Notes under the pieces: generated by a model
Seen by the model: the letters and a program-made list of their open reading frames with translations, nothing else
Told to the model about the DNA's origin: nothing
Databases searched by the model: none
Part shown: positions 17,724 through 28,718 of the stretch, piece by piece
Position numbering within the stretch: the first letter of the stretch is position 1
Layout of the letters: the number at the start of each line of letters is the position of its first letter
Assembly (NCBI RefSeq): GCF_041075285.1
Contig: NZ_CP163512.1
Coordinates: forward strand, 2,728,001 to 2,792,000
Source of the DNA: Providencia rettgeri
Lineage (GTDB): Bacteria; Pseudomonadota; Gammaproteobacteria; Enterobacterales; Enterobacteriaceae
DNA: 64,000 bases
Direction: 5' to 3'
Translations under genes and position numbers: made by a program

Positions 17724-18797
17724 ATGATGAAAAAAGTACGTGCAGTTCAATATGGTTGCGGAAAAATGGGCAAATTTTTAATCCGTTACTTGCAAGAGCA
17801 TGGCGCTGAAGTTGTGGCGGCTTTTGATATCAACGATGCAGTCATTGGTAAAGATATCGGCGAGATCGCGGGTACCACGCTGACTGGGGTGAAAGTGCAG
17901 CCTCTTCACGAAGCAGATACCACCCTTGAAACCTTAAAACCCGATGTCGGAATTATTGCAACACTCAGTACCATGGCTGATTTAGAAGAGGCATTCTCAC
18001 TGTTTGCACGCCATGGCGTTAATGCCATCTCTACCGGTGAAGAAGCCCTTTACCCATGGAATTCATCCCCCGAAATTACGCAAAAACTTGATACATTAGC
18101 TAAAGCAAACAATTGTACCTTAGCAGGAAGCGGCTACCCCGATATGTATTGGGGTGTGCTCATCGATACCTTAGCGGGGTCAATGCACAAATTGGTGAAA
18201 ATCAAAGGTTCAAGCTGCTATAACGTAGAGGATTATGGGATAGCGTTAGCCATCGGGCACGGCGCAGGGCTCACAGTCGACGAGTTTAACCAGCAAATCG
18301 GTAATTACAATGACTTGCCCTATGAAGTCATTTCCCAAAAAATTGAAAGTGGCGAATATGCACCACCTTATATGTGGACACAAAATGGCTGGCTATGCAG
18401 CCGTCTTGGCTTAACAATCACTAACCAAACTCAGCGCTGTGTTCCACAAATTGCACAAGCGGATATTTATTCTGACACACTGAAAATGACAGTGAAAAAA
18501 GGCGATGTTCTCGGTTTATCCGCAGTCGTTATCACAGAGACTGCCGAAGGTGTGACGCTCGAAACAGAGTGCATCGGTAAAATCTTAACCGCTGATGAAT
18601 GCGATAAAAACAGTTGGCAGTTAATTGGTGAACCTGATACTTCCATTGAAGTTAATAACCCTGCTACCGTTGAGTTAACTTGTGCAAACTTGGTTAACCG
18701 TATTCCAGCACTGATTAATAGCCCTGCGGGTTATACCACTACAGAAAAAATGCCAAATAATGTCTATATGACCAAACCTATGCATGAATATCTATAA
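17724..18797 (+). CDS. 2,4-diaminopentanoate dehydrogenase-like NAD(P)-dependent oxidoreductase
   Basis: 357 residues with an N-terminal Rossmann motif GCGKMG at 11-16 and a DapB-like overall layout. The C-terminal domain with CYNVEDYGIALAIGHGAG resembles the amine dehydrogenases related to 2,4-diaminopentanoate dehydrogenase of ornithine fermentation. It is a single gene with its own terminator, so no pathway partner confirms the substrate. AGGA lies 5 nt before the first of two adjacent ATG codons. Family placement is fair; the true substrate may be another beta- or gamma-amino acid. Confidence 0.65.
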   Translation: MMKKVRAVQYGCGKMGKFLIRYLQEHGAEVVAAFDINDAVIGKDIGEIAGTTLTGVKVQPLHEADTTLETLKPDVGIIATLSTMADLEEAFSLFARHGVNAISTGEEALYPWNSSPEITQKLDTLAKANNCTLAGSGYPDMYWGVLIDTLAGSMHKLVKIKGSSCYNVEDYGIALAIGHGAGLTVDEFNQQIGNYNDLPYEVISQKIESGEYAPPYMWTQNGWLCSRLGLTITNQTQRCVPQIAQADIYSDTLKMTVKKGDVLGLSAVVITETAEGVTLETECIGKILTADECDKNSWQLIGEPDTSIEVNNPATVELTCANLVNRIPALINSPAGYTTTEKMPNNVYMTKPMHEYL

Positions 18798-18805
18798 TTG
18801 ACCCT

Positions 18806-18829
18806 AAAGCCCACCGTTAAGTGGGCTTT
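18806..18829 (+). terminator. Intrinsic terminator interrupted by the 140-bp repeat (left copy)
   Basis: AAAGCCCAC CGTTAA GTGGGCTTT is a perfect 9-bp stem with a 6-nt loop immediately after the dehydrogenase gene. A partial duplicate, beginning with the same AAAGCCCACCGTT, reappears at 18971 on the far side of the repeat element. Confidence 0.85.
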
Positions 18830-18970
18830 GGGGCTGTTGACAAAGTGGGATAAAAACGTGGTTTTTCCCACTTTGTGTTATTAGGCGAAAATCAACATGT
18901 TGACTTTTCTTGTTTATGTTCAAAAACTATCCAACCTGCCGCCAAACATGTTATGTTTGTCAGCAGTCTG
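18830..18970 (-). repeat. 140-bp terminator-nested repeat element, copy A (inverted)
   Basis: The reverse complement is colinear with the copies at 23515-23654 and 52788-52928, starting CAGACTGCTGACAAAC and ending CTTTGTCAACAGCCCC. The two ends form imperfect inverted repeats (GACTGCTGACAAA versus GGCTGTTGACAAA, 11 of 13). Inside are short palindromes around AACATGTT and the AAAGTGGGA...TCCCACTTT arm. No open frame of note. It lies between convergent genes and is flanked by copies of the local terminator. Confidence 0.85.
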
Positions 18971-19004
18971 AAAGCCCACCGTTCAAGTGATCTCCAATTA
19001 TTGG

Positions 19005-19604
19005 CTAGCGTGGTTTTACCATTTGCCACTCTAAGTGGTGTTTGATGGCAGGCCATTCAGGCGCAATAATGCTATAAACGCAGCTATCACGCAGCTCACC
19101 CGTTTTGGCTTTCATATGATTGCGTAATATGCCATCGAGTTTTGCCCCTAAACGCTCAATCGCTTTACGGCTCTGATGGTTTAAAAAGTGCGTTCTAAAC
19201 TCCACCGCCACACATCCTAACGTTTCAAAGGCATGTTTTAACAACAAATATTTGGCTTCTGTATTAATCGCCGTGCGCTGAACTTCAATACCATACCAAG
19301 TTGCTCCCACCTCAACACGCTGAACGGCATTATCCACTTTATTATACGAAGTGATCCCAACGGGCTTACCCGTGCGCTTATCGATCACCACAAATGGCAA
19401 GCACTCTTTTTGCGCAAAACGCACTAGGCGACTTTCAACGTCTTGGGAAAAATCATCAGGATCGGGGACTAAGGCATACCATAAGTTATGTAACCCATCA
19501 CGACGGATAATCGCCGCAAGCTCTGCATCATATTGGTGAGATAAAGGTTCAAGGCGAACGCATTCACCTTCTAAAGTAATAGCTTGGCATATCTCTTTCA
19601 TCAT
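19005..19604 (-). CDS. GNAT-family N-acetyltransferase (RimJ/RimL-like)
   Basis: 199-residue acetyltransferase of the RimJ/RimL type, which usually acetylate protein N-termini or small molecules using acetyl-CoA. Visible landmarks are the N-terminal LEGECVRLEPLS, the core strand VEVGATWYGIEVQRTAINTE, and NHQSRKAIERLGAKLDGILR, the typical C-terminal part of the fold. The first Met-Met pair follows a weak ribosome site. It is a single gene, convergent with the dehydrogenase; substrate unknown. Confidence 0.82.
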   Translation of the reverse strand: MMKEICQAITLEGECVRLEPLSHQYDAELAAIIRRDGLHNLWYALVPDPDDFSQDVESRLVRFAQKECLPFVVIDKRTGKPVGITSYNKVDNAVQRVEVGATWYGIEVQRTAINTEAKYLLLKHAFETLGCVAVEFRTHFLNHQSRKAIERLGAKLDGILRNHMKAKTGELRDSCVYSIIAPEWPAIKHHLEWQMVKPR

Positions 19605-19801
19605 GGTTTCCCCTGTGTCGCTCTTTTGCGATGTGTCTCTACTTTTTTAATCTGTTTTTATGACATAAAAATAAAAAGGCTGTATTTAACTGTATTAACT
19701 TAGCAATTTAACCGAAAACATATGATAAAAATCACAAAATTTTAACATCTTTACCAATTTACAGCGCCATTACGTTACAGTTAACTCATCAGACCTGTTA
19801 A

Positions 19802-21847
<2,046 letters not shown>

Positions 21848-21960
21848 TCTTTCTGTTTCCCTCTTGATCAAATTCATTCATCGAGAGGGGAAAAGCAATT
21901 TCCAATTCAACAACCCCCATACTCTTTATTTATCGGCCTCACTTTAAGAATATAAAATGT

Positions 21961-21974
21961 TATGTTATAACATA
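21961..21974 (+). promoter_or_regulatory. Zur box upstream of folE2
   Basis: TATGTTATAACATA is a perfect 14-bp palindrome, embedded in AATGTTATGTTATAACATA, and matches the enterobacterial Zur operator core TGTTATAACA. It sits about 30 nt before the folE2 ATG. The genes downstream are zinc-sparing replacements, which is the classic Zur-regulon context, so zinc-starvation induction is likely. Confidence 0.82.
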
Positions 21975-22003
21975 TCTTTTATTATTTGATTTATCGAGGC
22001 TCT

Positions 22004-22921
22004 ATGTCAACAACCACCGAAACATTCACCACACCACTCGCTGACGCGCAAGTACAAAGTGATACACATAGCCAAATTGGGCTTGATTGGGTAGGTATGA
22101 CGGGGATCGCTTTACCTGTGGAATTAGCAGGTCGCCCAGTCAATGCAAGCGTCGATATTGGTATTGATCTCCAAGGGCAAAAAGGCATTCATATGTCTCG
22201 CCTTTATCTATCACTAGATGGGCTCACACAAAGGGAATTAACGGCGGATTTACTAAAGCAAACATTGGAGCAGATTTTATCCTCCCACGCTCAAACTTCA
22301 TCAAAAGCTCATTTACGTATTTATGGTGACATTTTGATCTCCCGGCGCTCTTTAATTTCTAATCAGTTTGGTTGGAAAGCCTACCCTTTTGAAGTAGAAG
22401 CGAATTTACAAAACTCATTCAAGATAAAATTAAAGGTTGGCGTGCCTTACTCCTCAACCTGCCCTAGCTCTGCTGCCCTTTGTGCCCAAGTCATGCAGCA
22501 GCAATTTGCACTCGATTTTGATAACCAAGCACCGTTATTACCACAAAGCCAAGTCCTTGATTGGCTGATAAAACACGGGTTACCCGCCACACCACATAGC
22601 CAAAGAAGTTGGGCGTGGGTCACTGCAATGTTAAAAATTGCAGAGAAAAAACTCCCGATTATTGAACTGATTAACCGAATAGAAAATATTCTTTGCACCT
22701 CAGTTCAAACCGTGGTGAAACGCAGTGATGAGCAAGCTTTTGCTATTGCTAATGGGCAAAATTTAATGTTCTGTGAGGATGCAGCAAGAAGATTGATCGA
22801 GGCGTTTAGCCATCAATGCCAGTTTAACGAAATCACCGTTGAGATAGACCACCAAGAAAGCTTACATGCGCACAATGCGGTTGTGCGCACACACTGGAAG
22901 CGAGATCATCATGCTGCGTAA
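22004..22921 (+). CDS. folE2: GTP cyclohydrolase FolE2 (type IB)
   Basis: FolE2 makes 7,8-dihydroneopterin triphosphate for folate synthesis and, unlike zinc-dependent FolE, can use other metals. The 305-residue protein contains DWVGMTGIALPV near the N-terminus, SSTCPSSAALC with the active-site cysteine in the middle and a C-terminal half with FCEDAARRLIEA. I start at MSTTTETF because GAGG precedes it; an in-frame codon six residues upstream has no site. It sits behind a Zur box and overlaps the next gene by 11 nt. Confidence 0.92.
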   Translation: MSTTTETFTTPLADAQVQSDTHSQIGLDWVGMTGIALPVELAGRPVNASVDIGIDLQGQKGIHMSRLYLSLDGLTQRELTADLLKQTLEQILSSHAQTSSKAHLRIYGDILISRRSLISNQFGWKAYPFEVEANLQNSFKIKLKVGVPYSSTCPSSAALCAQVMQQQFALDFDNQAPLLPQSQVLDWLIKHGLPATPHSQRSWAWVTAMLKIAEKKLPIIELINRIENILCTSVQTVVKRSDEQAFAIANGQNLMFCEDAARRLIEAFSHQCQFNEITVEIDHQESLHAHNAVVRTHWKRDHHAA

Positions 22922-23471
22922 AAACCCATCAGGCCATGTGCCTATCGTGTCTGAAAAGGCCTACATAGATCCAACCGCCATTATCTGTGGCAAAGTGATA
23001 ATTGAAGATTACGTGTATGTGGGACCTTATGCCGTGATCCGCGCCGATGAGCTTAATGAAGAAGGGGATATGTCTCCAATATTGATAGGATCGCACTCAA
23101 ATATTCAAGATGGTGTGGTCATTCACTCTAAAAGTGGTGCTGGTGTCCGTATTGGGTCACACACCTCTATCGCTCATCGTGCTATTGTCCACGGCCCTTG
23201 TGAAATTGCACAGCGGGTGTTTATTGGTTTTAATAGTGTGTTATTCAACTGCGTGATTGGTGAAAACTGTGTGATCCGCTACAATGCGGTGGTTGATGGG
23301 CTAACGCTTCCCCCTGCTTTATATATTCCTTCTTGCATGCATGTTAACTTGCACAGCGACTTATCCACATTCCAACAAGTTGACCACGCATCATTACAAT
23401 TTTCAGAGGACGTCGCAGCAACCAATATTCAGCTAGTTGAAGGCTATCGCCGCTTACGTAATGAGTTTTAG
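22911..23471 (+). CDS. Gamma-carbonic anhydrase-like left-handed beta-helix protein
   Basis: 186-residue hexapeptide-repeat protein (IICGKVIIEDYVYVGPYAVIR and following rungs). The gamma-carbonic-anhydrase metal ligands are suggested by VVIHSK and IAHRAIVHGP. The ATG at 22911 overlaps the folE2 stop (ATGCTGCGTAA), so the two are co-translated; an upstream in-frame ATG inside folE2 is less likely. A gamma-carbonic anhydrase paralogue paired with folE2 under Zur is known from other proteobacteria as a zinc-starvation backup. Enzyme activity here is untested. Confidence 0.8.
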   Translation: MLRKNPSGHVPIVSEKAYIDPTAIICGKVIIEDYVYVGPYAVIRADELNEEGDMSPILIGSHSNIQDGVVIHSKSGAGVRIGSHTSIAHRAIVHGPCEIAQRVFIGFNSVLFNCVIGENCVIRYNAVVDGLTLPPALYIPSCMHVNLHSDLSTFQQVDHASLQFSEDVAATNIQLVEGYRRLRNEF

Positions 23472-23491
23472 TCAAACCAATAACAACAAAA

Positions 23492-23514
23492 AAGGCAGAA
23501 TGTTTTTCTGCCCT
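23492..23514 (+). terminator. Intrinsic terminator, left copy of a 23-bp duplication
   Basis: GGCAGAA TGTTT TTCTGCC is a 7-bp perfect stem 21 nt after the carbonic anhydrase-like stop codon. The same 23 bp, base for base, recurs at 23655-23677 on the other side of repeat copy B. Confidence 0.85.
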
Positions 23515-23654
23515 CAGACTGCTGACAAACATAACATGTTTGGCGGCAGGTTGGATAGGTTTTGAAAATAAACAAGGAAAATCAATACATTGATTTTCGC
23601 CTGATAACACAAAGTGGGAAAAACCACGCTTTTTCCCGCTTTGTCAACAACCTC
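23515..23654 (+). repeat. 140-bp terminator-nested repeat element, copy B
   Basis: Begins CAGACTGCTGACAAAC and ends CTTTGTCAACAACCTC; imperfect terminal inverted repeats as in copy A. Internal palindromes include AAACATAACATGTTT and AAAATCAATACATTGATTTT, and a longer arm AAAGTGGGAAA...TTTCCCGCTTT. It is bounded on both sides by an identical 23-bp terminator hairpin, the cleanest target duplication of the three copies. Confidence 0.88.
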
Positions 23655-23677
23655 AAGGCAGAATGTTTTTCTGCCCT
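23655..23677 (+). terminator. Intrinsic terminator, right copy of the 23-bp duplication
   Basis: Identical to 23492-23514 and followed by TTTTTGTTT on the plus strand, so it is the functional terminator for folE2/carbonic anhydrase transcripts that read through the element. It may also serve sstT from the other strand. Confidence 0.85.
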
Positions 23678-23699
23678 TTTTGTTTATTTCACTAACATA

Positions 23700-24953
23700 T
23701 TAGTCATGATGGGATAACTGAGCGTCTGAATTCGCCAGTTTCTCATCTTCAGCTAAACAGACCGCAGCGGTAAATAAAACATCAGTGGAAGAGTTCACGG
23801 CAGTTTCCGCTGAATCTTGCAGTACGCCAATCATAACACCGACTGCCACCACTTGCATTGCAACATCATTCGGAATACCAAACATGTTACACGCTAATGG
23901 AATTAATAATAATGAACCACCCGCTACCCCTGATGCGCCACATGCACACACTGAAGCCACGACACTTAGCAATAATGCTGTCGGGATATCTACCGGAATA
24001 CCTTTTGTGTGAACTGCGGCTAGCGTTAAGACAGTAATCGTGACTGCTGCACCTGCCATGTTAATTGCTGCACCTAATGGAATAGAAACTGAGTATGTGT
24101 CTTCATGGAGGTTCATGCGACGACACATCGCCATATTGACTGGGATATTCGCAGCAGAACTACGGGTAAAGAATGCCGTAACACCACTCTCACGTAAACA
24201 CGCAAACACCAATGGGTAGGGGTTACGTTTTAATTTCCAATATACAATCAGCGGGTTAACAACCAGAGCAACAATAATCATACAACCTAATAAAACGGCT
24301 AATACGTGGATATAACCTTTTAACGCGTCAAAGCCTGTTGTTGCAATCGTTGATGAAACTAAGCCAAAAATACCTAAAGGTGCTAATCGGATAATAACTT
24401 TAACTAATTGAGTCACACCATTAGAAAAATCAAGTAACAGCGTTTTTGTCGTATCACTCCCATGACGAAATGCAATACCTAACCCGATAGCCCACGCTAA
24501 TATACCAATATAATTACCGTTGATCAGCGCATCAACTGGATTTGTAAAGACATTATTTAATAAGCCACTCAGTACTTCTGCAATGTTACCGGGTGGGTTC
24601 ATTTCTGTTTCACTACCCGCTAAAGCAAGTGTTGATGGGAATATAAATGAGGCGATAACCGCCACTAATGCCGCGAAGAATGTCCCTAAAATATACAGAA
24701 CCAAAATCGGTTTAATACTGGTTTTTTGCCCTTGGCGATGGTTAGCAATGGACGACATTACCAATACCCACACCAACACTGGCGCAACCGCTTTTAATGC
24801 ACTGACGAATAAGTGACCTAACAAGCCCACATTCTTTGCTGCCGATGGCCATAACCATGCCAATAAAATACCAGCAACTAAGCCAATCAGTATCTGCTTG
24901 ACCAAACTACCGTGAGTGATCACTCGCCATAACCCTGTTTTATTTGTATCCAT
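23700..24953 (-). CDS. sstT: Serine/threonine:Na+ symporter SstT
   Basis: Inner-membrane transporter of the dicarboxylate/amino acid:cation symporter family, 417 residues with eight or more hydrophobic helices and two re-entrant loops. Diagnostic stretches are [15 protein letters not shown] (serine-rich hairpin 1) and [17 protein letters not shown], with [16 protein letters not shown] at the C-terminus, all as in E. coli SstT. Monocistronic, next to alx as in E. coli. Confidence 0.95.
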   Translation of the reverse strand: MDTNKTGLWRVITHGSLVKQILIGLVAGILLAWLWPSAAKNVGLLGHLFVSALKAVAPVLVWVLVMSSIANHRQGQKTSIKPILVLYILGTFFAALVAVIASFIFPSTLALAGSETEMNPPGNIAEVLSGLLNNVFTNPVDALINGNYIGILAWAIGLGIAFRHGSDTTKTLLLDFSNGVTQLVKVIIRLAPLGIFGLVSSTIATTGFDALKGYIHVLAVLLGCMIIVALVVNPLIVYWKLKRNPYPLVFACLRESGVTAFFTRSSAANIPVNMAMCRRMNLHEDTYSVSIPLGAAINMAGAAVTITVLTLAAVHTKGIPVDIPTALLLSVVASVCACGASGVAGGSLLLIPLACNMFGIPNDVAMQVVAVGVMIGVLQDSAETAVNSSTDVLFTAAVCLAEDEKLANSDAQLSHHD

Positions 24954-25172
24954 AGTAGACCTATATTATTTATCTTTATTAGGAATTAAATGTGTTTGCA
25001 GAGCCAGTATAAGGAATAAATACCTTGTGAAAAGGCTATTATTCAAAATATACACAATGATTGTTTTTTCTTAACAAATATTTTACATAACTGTGATCGC
25101 AATAGAATTTTGTTTCTTATAGTAGAATGGAATAGAGGAGAATGATTGAGCCTTTTCAGAGGGTTAAAATAA

Positions 25173-25201
25173 AAATCCCCTACTTCATCAGTAAGGGATT
25201 T
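25173..25201 (-). terminator. Intrinsic terminator of alx
   Basis: AAATCCC C TAC TTCATCA GTA A GGGATTT forms a stem just past the alx stop at 25217. On the minus strand it continues into TTTTTATTTT. Confidence 0.8.
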
Positions 25202-25216
25202 AAGTTTCACAGGAGG

Positions 25217-26179
25217 CTATTTGCTTTTTACTTCGTTGCGCTTGTTAACAATTGAATTAATGATTAATGTCACCACTAATATTGTTGCAATCGTCCCTAA
25301 TGAGATCGCTGTTGGGATATGGTAAATATCGATAAGTAACATTTTTATACCAATAAAGCTTAAAATGACGGCTAAGCCATATTTTAACATTGAGAACTTC
25401 TCTGCGACATCGGACAGCAAGAAATACATGGCACGTAACCCTAAAATAGCAAATAAATTAGACGTTAAGACAATAAACGGGTCCGTGGTTACTGCGAAAA
25501 TAGCTGGAATACTATCCACCGCAAAGATGACATCACTGATTTCAACTAAGATCAGCACTAAGATTAATGGTGTTGCAAACAACACTCCGTTGCGCTTAAT
25601 AAAGAATTTTTCACCATGCAGTTCATCCGTCATGGGAAGGTGTGAACGCACCCACTTCACTAAGGGTTTATCATTAATCGGTGAATCATCTTCTTTAGCA
25701 AAAGCCATTTTAAGACCAGTAAACAGTAAAAATAAGCCAAAGACATATAAAATCCAACTAAACTGCGTGACCAACCAACTACCAGCGAAAATCATGATGG
25801 TTCTTAATACGATAGCACCTAGCACGCCATAAACTAACACGCGACGTTGTAAACTAGCCGGGATCGCAAAATAATTAAATAGCATCAACCACACAAAGAC
25901 GTTATCGACTGCCAACGCTTTTTCCAATAGGTAGCCAGTCAAAAATGCCATTGTTTGGCTATCAGCAAACTCACGACCTACGTTGTTATTGAGATACCAC
26001 CAAAAACCAGCAGCAAAAATCAGTGAAAGCGTCACCCACACAATACTCCAAGCCGCAGCTTGCTTCATCGACATGGCTTGGCCTTTGTGTTTCCCCTGCC
26101 AAAACAAATCGATAAGTAACATGAGTAAAATAATAGTTGCAAAACTACCCCATAAAACAGGGTTACCGACTGAGTGCAT
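25217..26179 (-). CDS. alx: TerC-family manganese exporter Alx
   Basis: Polytopic inner-membrane protein of 320 residues. It carries the TerC/Alx signature [20 protein letters not shown] and the paired [23 protein letters not shown], whose acidic residues are thought to bind the metal. E. coli Alx is induced by alkaline pH and high manganese and exports Mn2+. A complete yybP-ykoY riboswitch with terminator precedes it. AAGGGATAGGAA supplies the ribosome site before MHSVGNP. Confidence 0.94.
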   Translation of the reverse strand: MHSVGNPVLWGSFATIILLMLLIDLFWQGKHKGQAMSMKQAAAWSIVWVTLSLIFAAGFWWYLNNNVGREFADSQTMAFLTGYLLEKALAVDNVFVWLMLFNYFAIPASLQRRVLVYGVLGAIVLRTIMIFAGSWLVTQFSWILYVFGLFLLFTGLKMAFAKEDDSPINDKPLVKWVRSHLPMTDELHGEKFFIKRNGVLFATPLILVLILVEISDVIFAVDSIPAIFAVTTDPFIVLTSNLFAILGLRAMYFLLSDVAEKFSMLKYGLAVILSFIGIKMLLIDIYHIPTAISLGTIATILVVTLIINSIVNKRNEVKSK

Positions 26180-26192
26180 TTTCCTATCCCTT

Positions 26193-26232
26193 AAAAAACA
26201 AAAAACGGCTGATATCCAGAAGACATCAGCCG
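26193..26232 (-). terminator. Leader terminator of alx (riboswitch expression platform)
   Basis: CGGCTGAT (26206-26213) pairs with ATCAGCCG (26225-26232). On the minus strand the stem is followed by TTTTTTGTTTTTT, so it is an intrinsic terminator lying between the aptamer and the alx start codon. Manganese binding should favour read-through. Confidence 0.8.
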
Positions 26233-26264
26233 CTTAAAATTCTTTAACCTCAAGGAGTTATCTA

Positions 26265-26432
26265 TTGGTTGTAAATTATGAGCAAACCTCGCCTTCTGGC
26301 AAGGTCTCACTTACAACACAATTAACCCGAAAACAGGTACTGTGGTGCTCGGCTACCGGGTGTAATGTGTACACCGTAATGACGATAAACCGACAAAAAG
26401 AAGTTACTCCCCTTTGCTATGGGGATAACATA
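26265..26432 (-). ncRNA. yybP-ykoY manganese riboswitch (alx leader)
   Basis: On the minus strand the leader shows ATCCCCATAGCAAAGGGGA, the 5' stem with the conserved GGGGAGTAAC, and further down GTGAGACCTTGCC then AGGCGAGGTTTGCTC, the 3' hairpin found in the E. coli alx pH-responsive element. Order and spacing (about 165 nt) match the yybP-ykoY class. Boundaries are approximate. Confidence 0.85.
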
Positions 26433-26794
26433 CGGTAAATAATCTTAAAATGCAATAATTAGCGTTATTAGATTTAACGCTGTTTTTTTTCGTGAAAAGA
26501 TAAATTAACAGCAAACTTTTACAGTTTCTAGCTAAAAGCCCCTCCTAAAGTGCGTTTTTAGCTATTTTACCTTGTTACAATTAGGGGGATTAATTGTAAA
26601 AATAGCGCTCAACTTAAATGAATTCTAAAAATATGCTTAAAATTTGCTGTTTAGTTATTTTCGGTTTTGTTAAAGTGAGCGTGCTTTACACTAACAGCCT
26701 GAGGAAACAACACTTTCACTTAGGTATTCACTTAATCCATTTCTCCCTGCCCAACAACAAGTTTGTTGCTGTTATTGCCGTTTAGGAAACATTA
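26433..26794. other. Divergent promoter region alx / yqjA
   Basis: This AT-rich stretch contains the promoter of the riboswitch transcript on the minus strand and that of yqjA on the plus strand. I see no further gene or strong hairpin. In E. coli the genes for galacturonate use lie between sstT and yqjA; they are absent here. Confidence 0.5.
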
Positions 26795-27463
26795 ATGGAA
26801 TTAGTTAAAGAACTTTTTTTTGCCCTTTGGCACCAAGATTATGTCACACTCTCTAACCCATCTTTGATGTGGGCTATCTACCTTATGCTGTTTGCTATTC
26901 TGTTTCTTGAAAATGGGGTATTACCGGCCGCATTTCTACCTGGTGATAGTTTATTGATTTTAGTGGGCGTCCTGATTGCAAAAGGCACCTTGAGCTATCC
27001 ACTCACCATCGTGATTTTAACGGCTGGCGCAAGCTTAGGCTGCTGGGTGGGGTATATACAAGGGCGCTGGTTAGGTAATACAACGATAGTCAAGGGCTGG
27101 CTCGCACATCTTCCAGAACATTACCACCAACGGGCGCATGGCTTATTCCACCGCCATGGTCTTGCTGCATTGTTAATTGGTCGTTTTCTCGCTTTCGTAA
27201 GAACACTGTTGCCGACTATCGCAGGTTTAGCTGGCTTGAAAAATGGTCGTTTTCAAGTTTTTAACTGGTTAAGCGGCTTGCTTTGGGTACTAATTTTAAC
27301 CGCTATTGGTTACGGTTTTGGTAAGAGTCCCATTTTCCAGCAATATGAACATCATATTATGAATGTACTGATGCTGATCCCTGTCTGTCTGTTAGTTATC
27401 GGTTTGGTCGGCAGCATCGCTGTCGTGGTAAAGAAAAAACTGTCAGGCAAGAAAGCAAACTAA
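26795..27463 (+). CDS. yqjA: DedA-family membrane protein YqjA
   Basis: 222-residue DedA/VTT-domain protein with about five hydrophobic segments. It has FLENGVLPAAFLPGDSLLIL at the N-terminus and GRFLAFVRTLLPTIAGLAGL in the middle, the two family signatures with their functional acidic and arginine residues. DedA proteins support membrane homeostasis, probably as lipid flippases, and YqjA helps E. coli resist alkaline pH and drugs. mzrA and yqjC, which follow yqjA in E. coli, are missing. Confidence 0.93.
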   Translation: MELVKELFFALWHQDYVTLSNPSLMWAIYLMLFAILFLENGVLPAAFLPGDSLLILVGVLIAKGTLSYPLTIVILTAGASLGCWVGYIQGRWLGNTTIVKGWLAHLPEHYHQRAHGLFHRHGLAALLIGRFLAFVRTLLPTIAGLAGLKNGRFQVFNWLSGLLWVLILTAIGYGFGKSPIFQQYEHHIMNVLMLIPVCLLVIGLVGSIAVVVKKKLSGKKAN

Positions 27464-27471
27464 TTCAATTT

Positions 27472-27492
27472 GCGGGAGCACCTTGTTCCCGC
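27472..27492 (+). terminator. Hairpin after yqjA
   Basis: GCGGGA and TCCCGC enclose a 9-nt loop 8 nt past the yqjA stop. The following T-run is weak (ACTTTCACTTTT), so termination may be partial. Confidence 0.55.
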
Positions 27493-27701
27493 ACTTTCAC
27501 TTTTACCCATTTTTACCTTTTCATTTATTTTACCGAACAAATATCCTTAACCAATTAATTATACGGTAATTTTATATCGATTTTTATTTGTCATTTTTTG
27601 TTTATTTCGCACAATCACACTGAATATTTGATTGCACTTAATGTAAAAGTCGCTATTGTTAATACTACGAATGCGCTTTTTCTATTGATAGGAGGTTGTA
27701 T

Positions 27702-28007
27702 ATGTCATCGAATCATTCATCAGACGAACTACGTGCAGAGCTACGCGCTTTGGCTGATTCTCTGGAAGCGATGCTTAGTGATACCAGCGAAAAATCGAAA
27801 GAAGAGATTGAAAGTTTAAAATCGAAAGCACAAGAAGCATTGTGCTCATCGCGCGCAAAACTCGGTCAAACAACCGAAAGGCTCACCGAGCAAACTAAAG
27901 AAATTGCTGGGCGTGCAGATAACTACGTAAAAGAAAACCCATGGACAGGCGTTGGTATTGGTGCCGCAGTGGGTGTTGTTCTTGGCGTGTTGCTCGCTAA
28001 ACGTTAA
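27702..28007 (+). CDS. yqjD: Ribosome-associated inner-membrane protein YqjD (DUF883/ElaB family)
   Basis: 101 residues. Residues 1-75 form an amphipathic, coiled-coil-like region (SDELRAELRALADSLEAML and following), and the C-terminus NPWTGVGIGAAVGVVLGVLLA is a glycine-rich membrane anchor. E. coli YqjD binds 70S/100S ribosomes and tethers them to the membrane in stationary phase. The ATG at 27702 follows AGGAGG by 7 nt; the TTG two codons upstream is not needed. First gene of yqjD-yqjE-yqjK. Confidence 0.9.
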   Translation: MSSNHSSDELRAELRALADSLEAMLSDTSEKSKEEIESLKSKAQEALCSSRAKLGQTTERLTEQTKEIAGRADNYVKENPWTGVGIGAAVGVVLGVLLAKR

Positions 28008-28013
28008 TTGCTT

Positions 28014-28421
28014 ATGGAACCAAACCAGCAACGTCAGGGCCCCGGTAAAGGGGTCCTTGAAACTTTACGGCGCATTGCCAATATTTCTGTCGGCATTGTG
28101 CAAACTCGCCTTGAGTTAATTGCCGTTGAGTTAGAAGAAGAAAAACTCAATCTTATCCAGCTTCTATTATTAGCTGGCTTAGCCTTATTGTTCACCGCAT
28201 TTGGGTTGATGTGTTTAATTGGTTTGATCTTTTGGTCTGTTGACCCAGTCTACCGCTACCAAGCACTGGCGATAACAACAGGGGCGTTAATCCTGCTTGC
28301 TATTATTTTTGCTGTTTGGGCGCTAAAAAAAGCAAAACAATCAACCTTATTAGGCGCAACCCGAGAGCAGTTGGCTCAAGATGCCAACGCCTTAGGGAGA
28401 AAGGATGATGAAGCCAAATAA
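28014..28421 (+). CDS. yqjE: Inner-membrane protein YqjE
   Basis: 135 residues with two transmembrane helices (about 50-75 and 82-105: LIQLLLLAGLALLFTAFGLM and LAITTGALILLAIIFAVWAL) between charged ends. The QGPGKGVLETLRRI N-terminus and the helix after it match the phage-holin-like YqjE family. It follows yqjD by 6 nt and overlaps yqjK. A TTG two codons upstream is in frame, but the ATG is the natural start. Confidence 0.87.
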   Translation: MEPNQQRQGPGKGVLETLRRIANISVGIVQTRLELIAVELEEEKLNLIQLLLLAGLALLFTAFGLMCLIGLIFWSVDPVYRYQALAITTGALILLAIIFAVWALKKAKQSTLLGATREQLAQDANALGRKDDEAK

Positions 28422-28707
28422 GCAACAATTACTGACAGCCAGAAAGCAGCGGTTAATCAAAAAAATTGAGCGCCAGCGCCAAGCGCTTGCTGAAACCTCA
28501 ACTGATTGGCTAAACACTACCGCACCTTATGACCGGGCTTGGCAAACAGTGATGGCCTTTCGCCCCTTCGTAATTGCCGCAACAGGCTTACTGTCAATTT
28601 ATTCCCTTCGTAAACCACGAAAAATTCTACTATTGGGCCAAAAAGCCATCACGATTTGGGGCATAGTTCGTTCAATTCAAAGCGCAATTCAACCCAGTAA
28701 GAAATAG
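28405..28707 (+). CDS. yqjK: YqjK-like protein
   Basis: 100-residue basic protein, a YqjK-like family member by sequence (RKQRLIKKIERQRQALA) and by position after yqjE, which it overlaps by 17 nt. One possible hydrophobic segment lies near residue 55-70. Its role is unknown. GGAG lies 5 nt before the first of two adjacent ATG codons. Confidence 0.85.
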   Translation: MMKPNKQQLLTARKQRLIKKIERQRQALAETSTDWLNTTAPYDRAWQTVMAFRPFVIAATGLLSIYSLRKPRKILLLGQKAITIWGIVRSIQSAIQPSKK

Positions 28708-28718
28708 CCACCACACTT

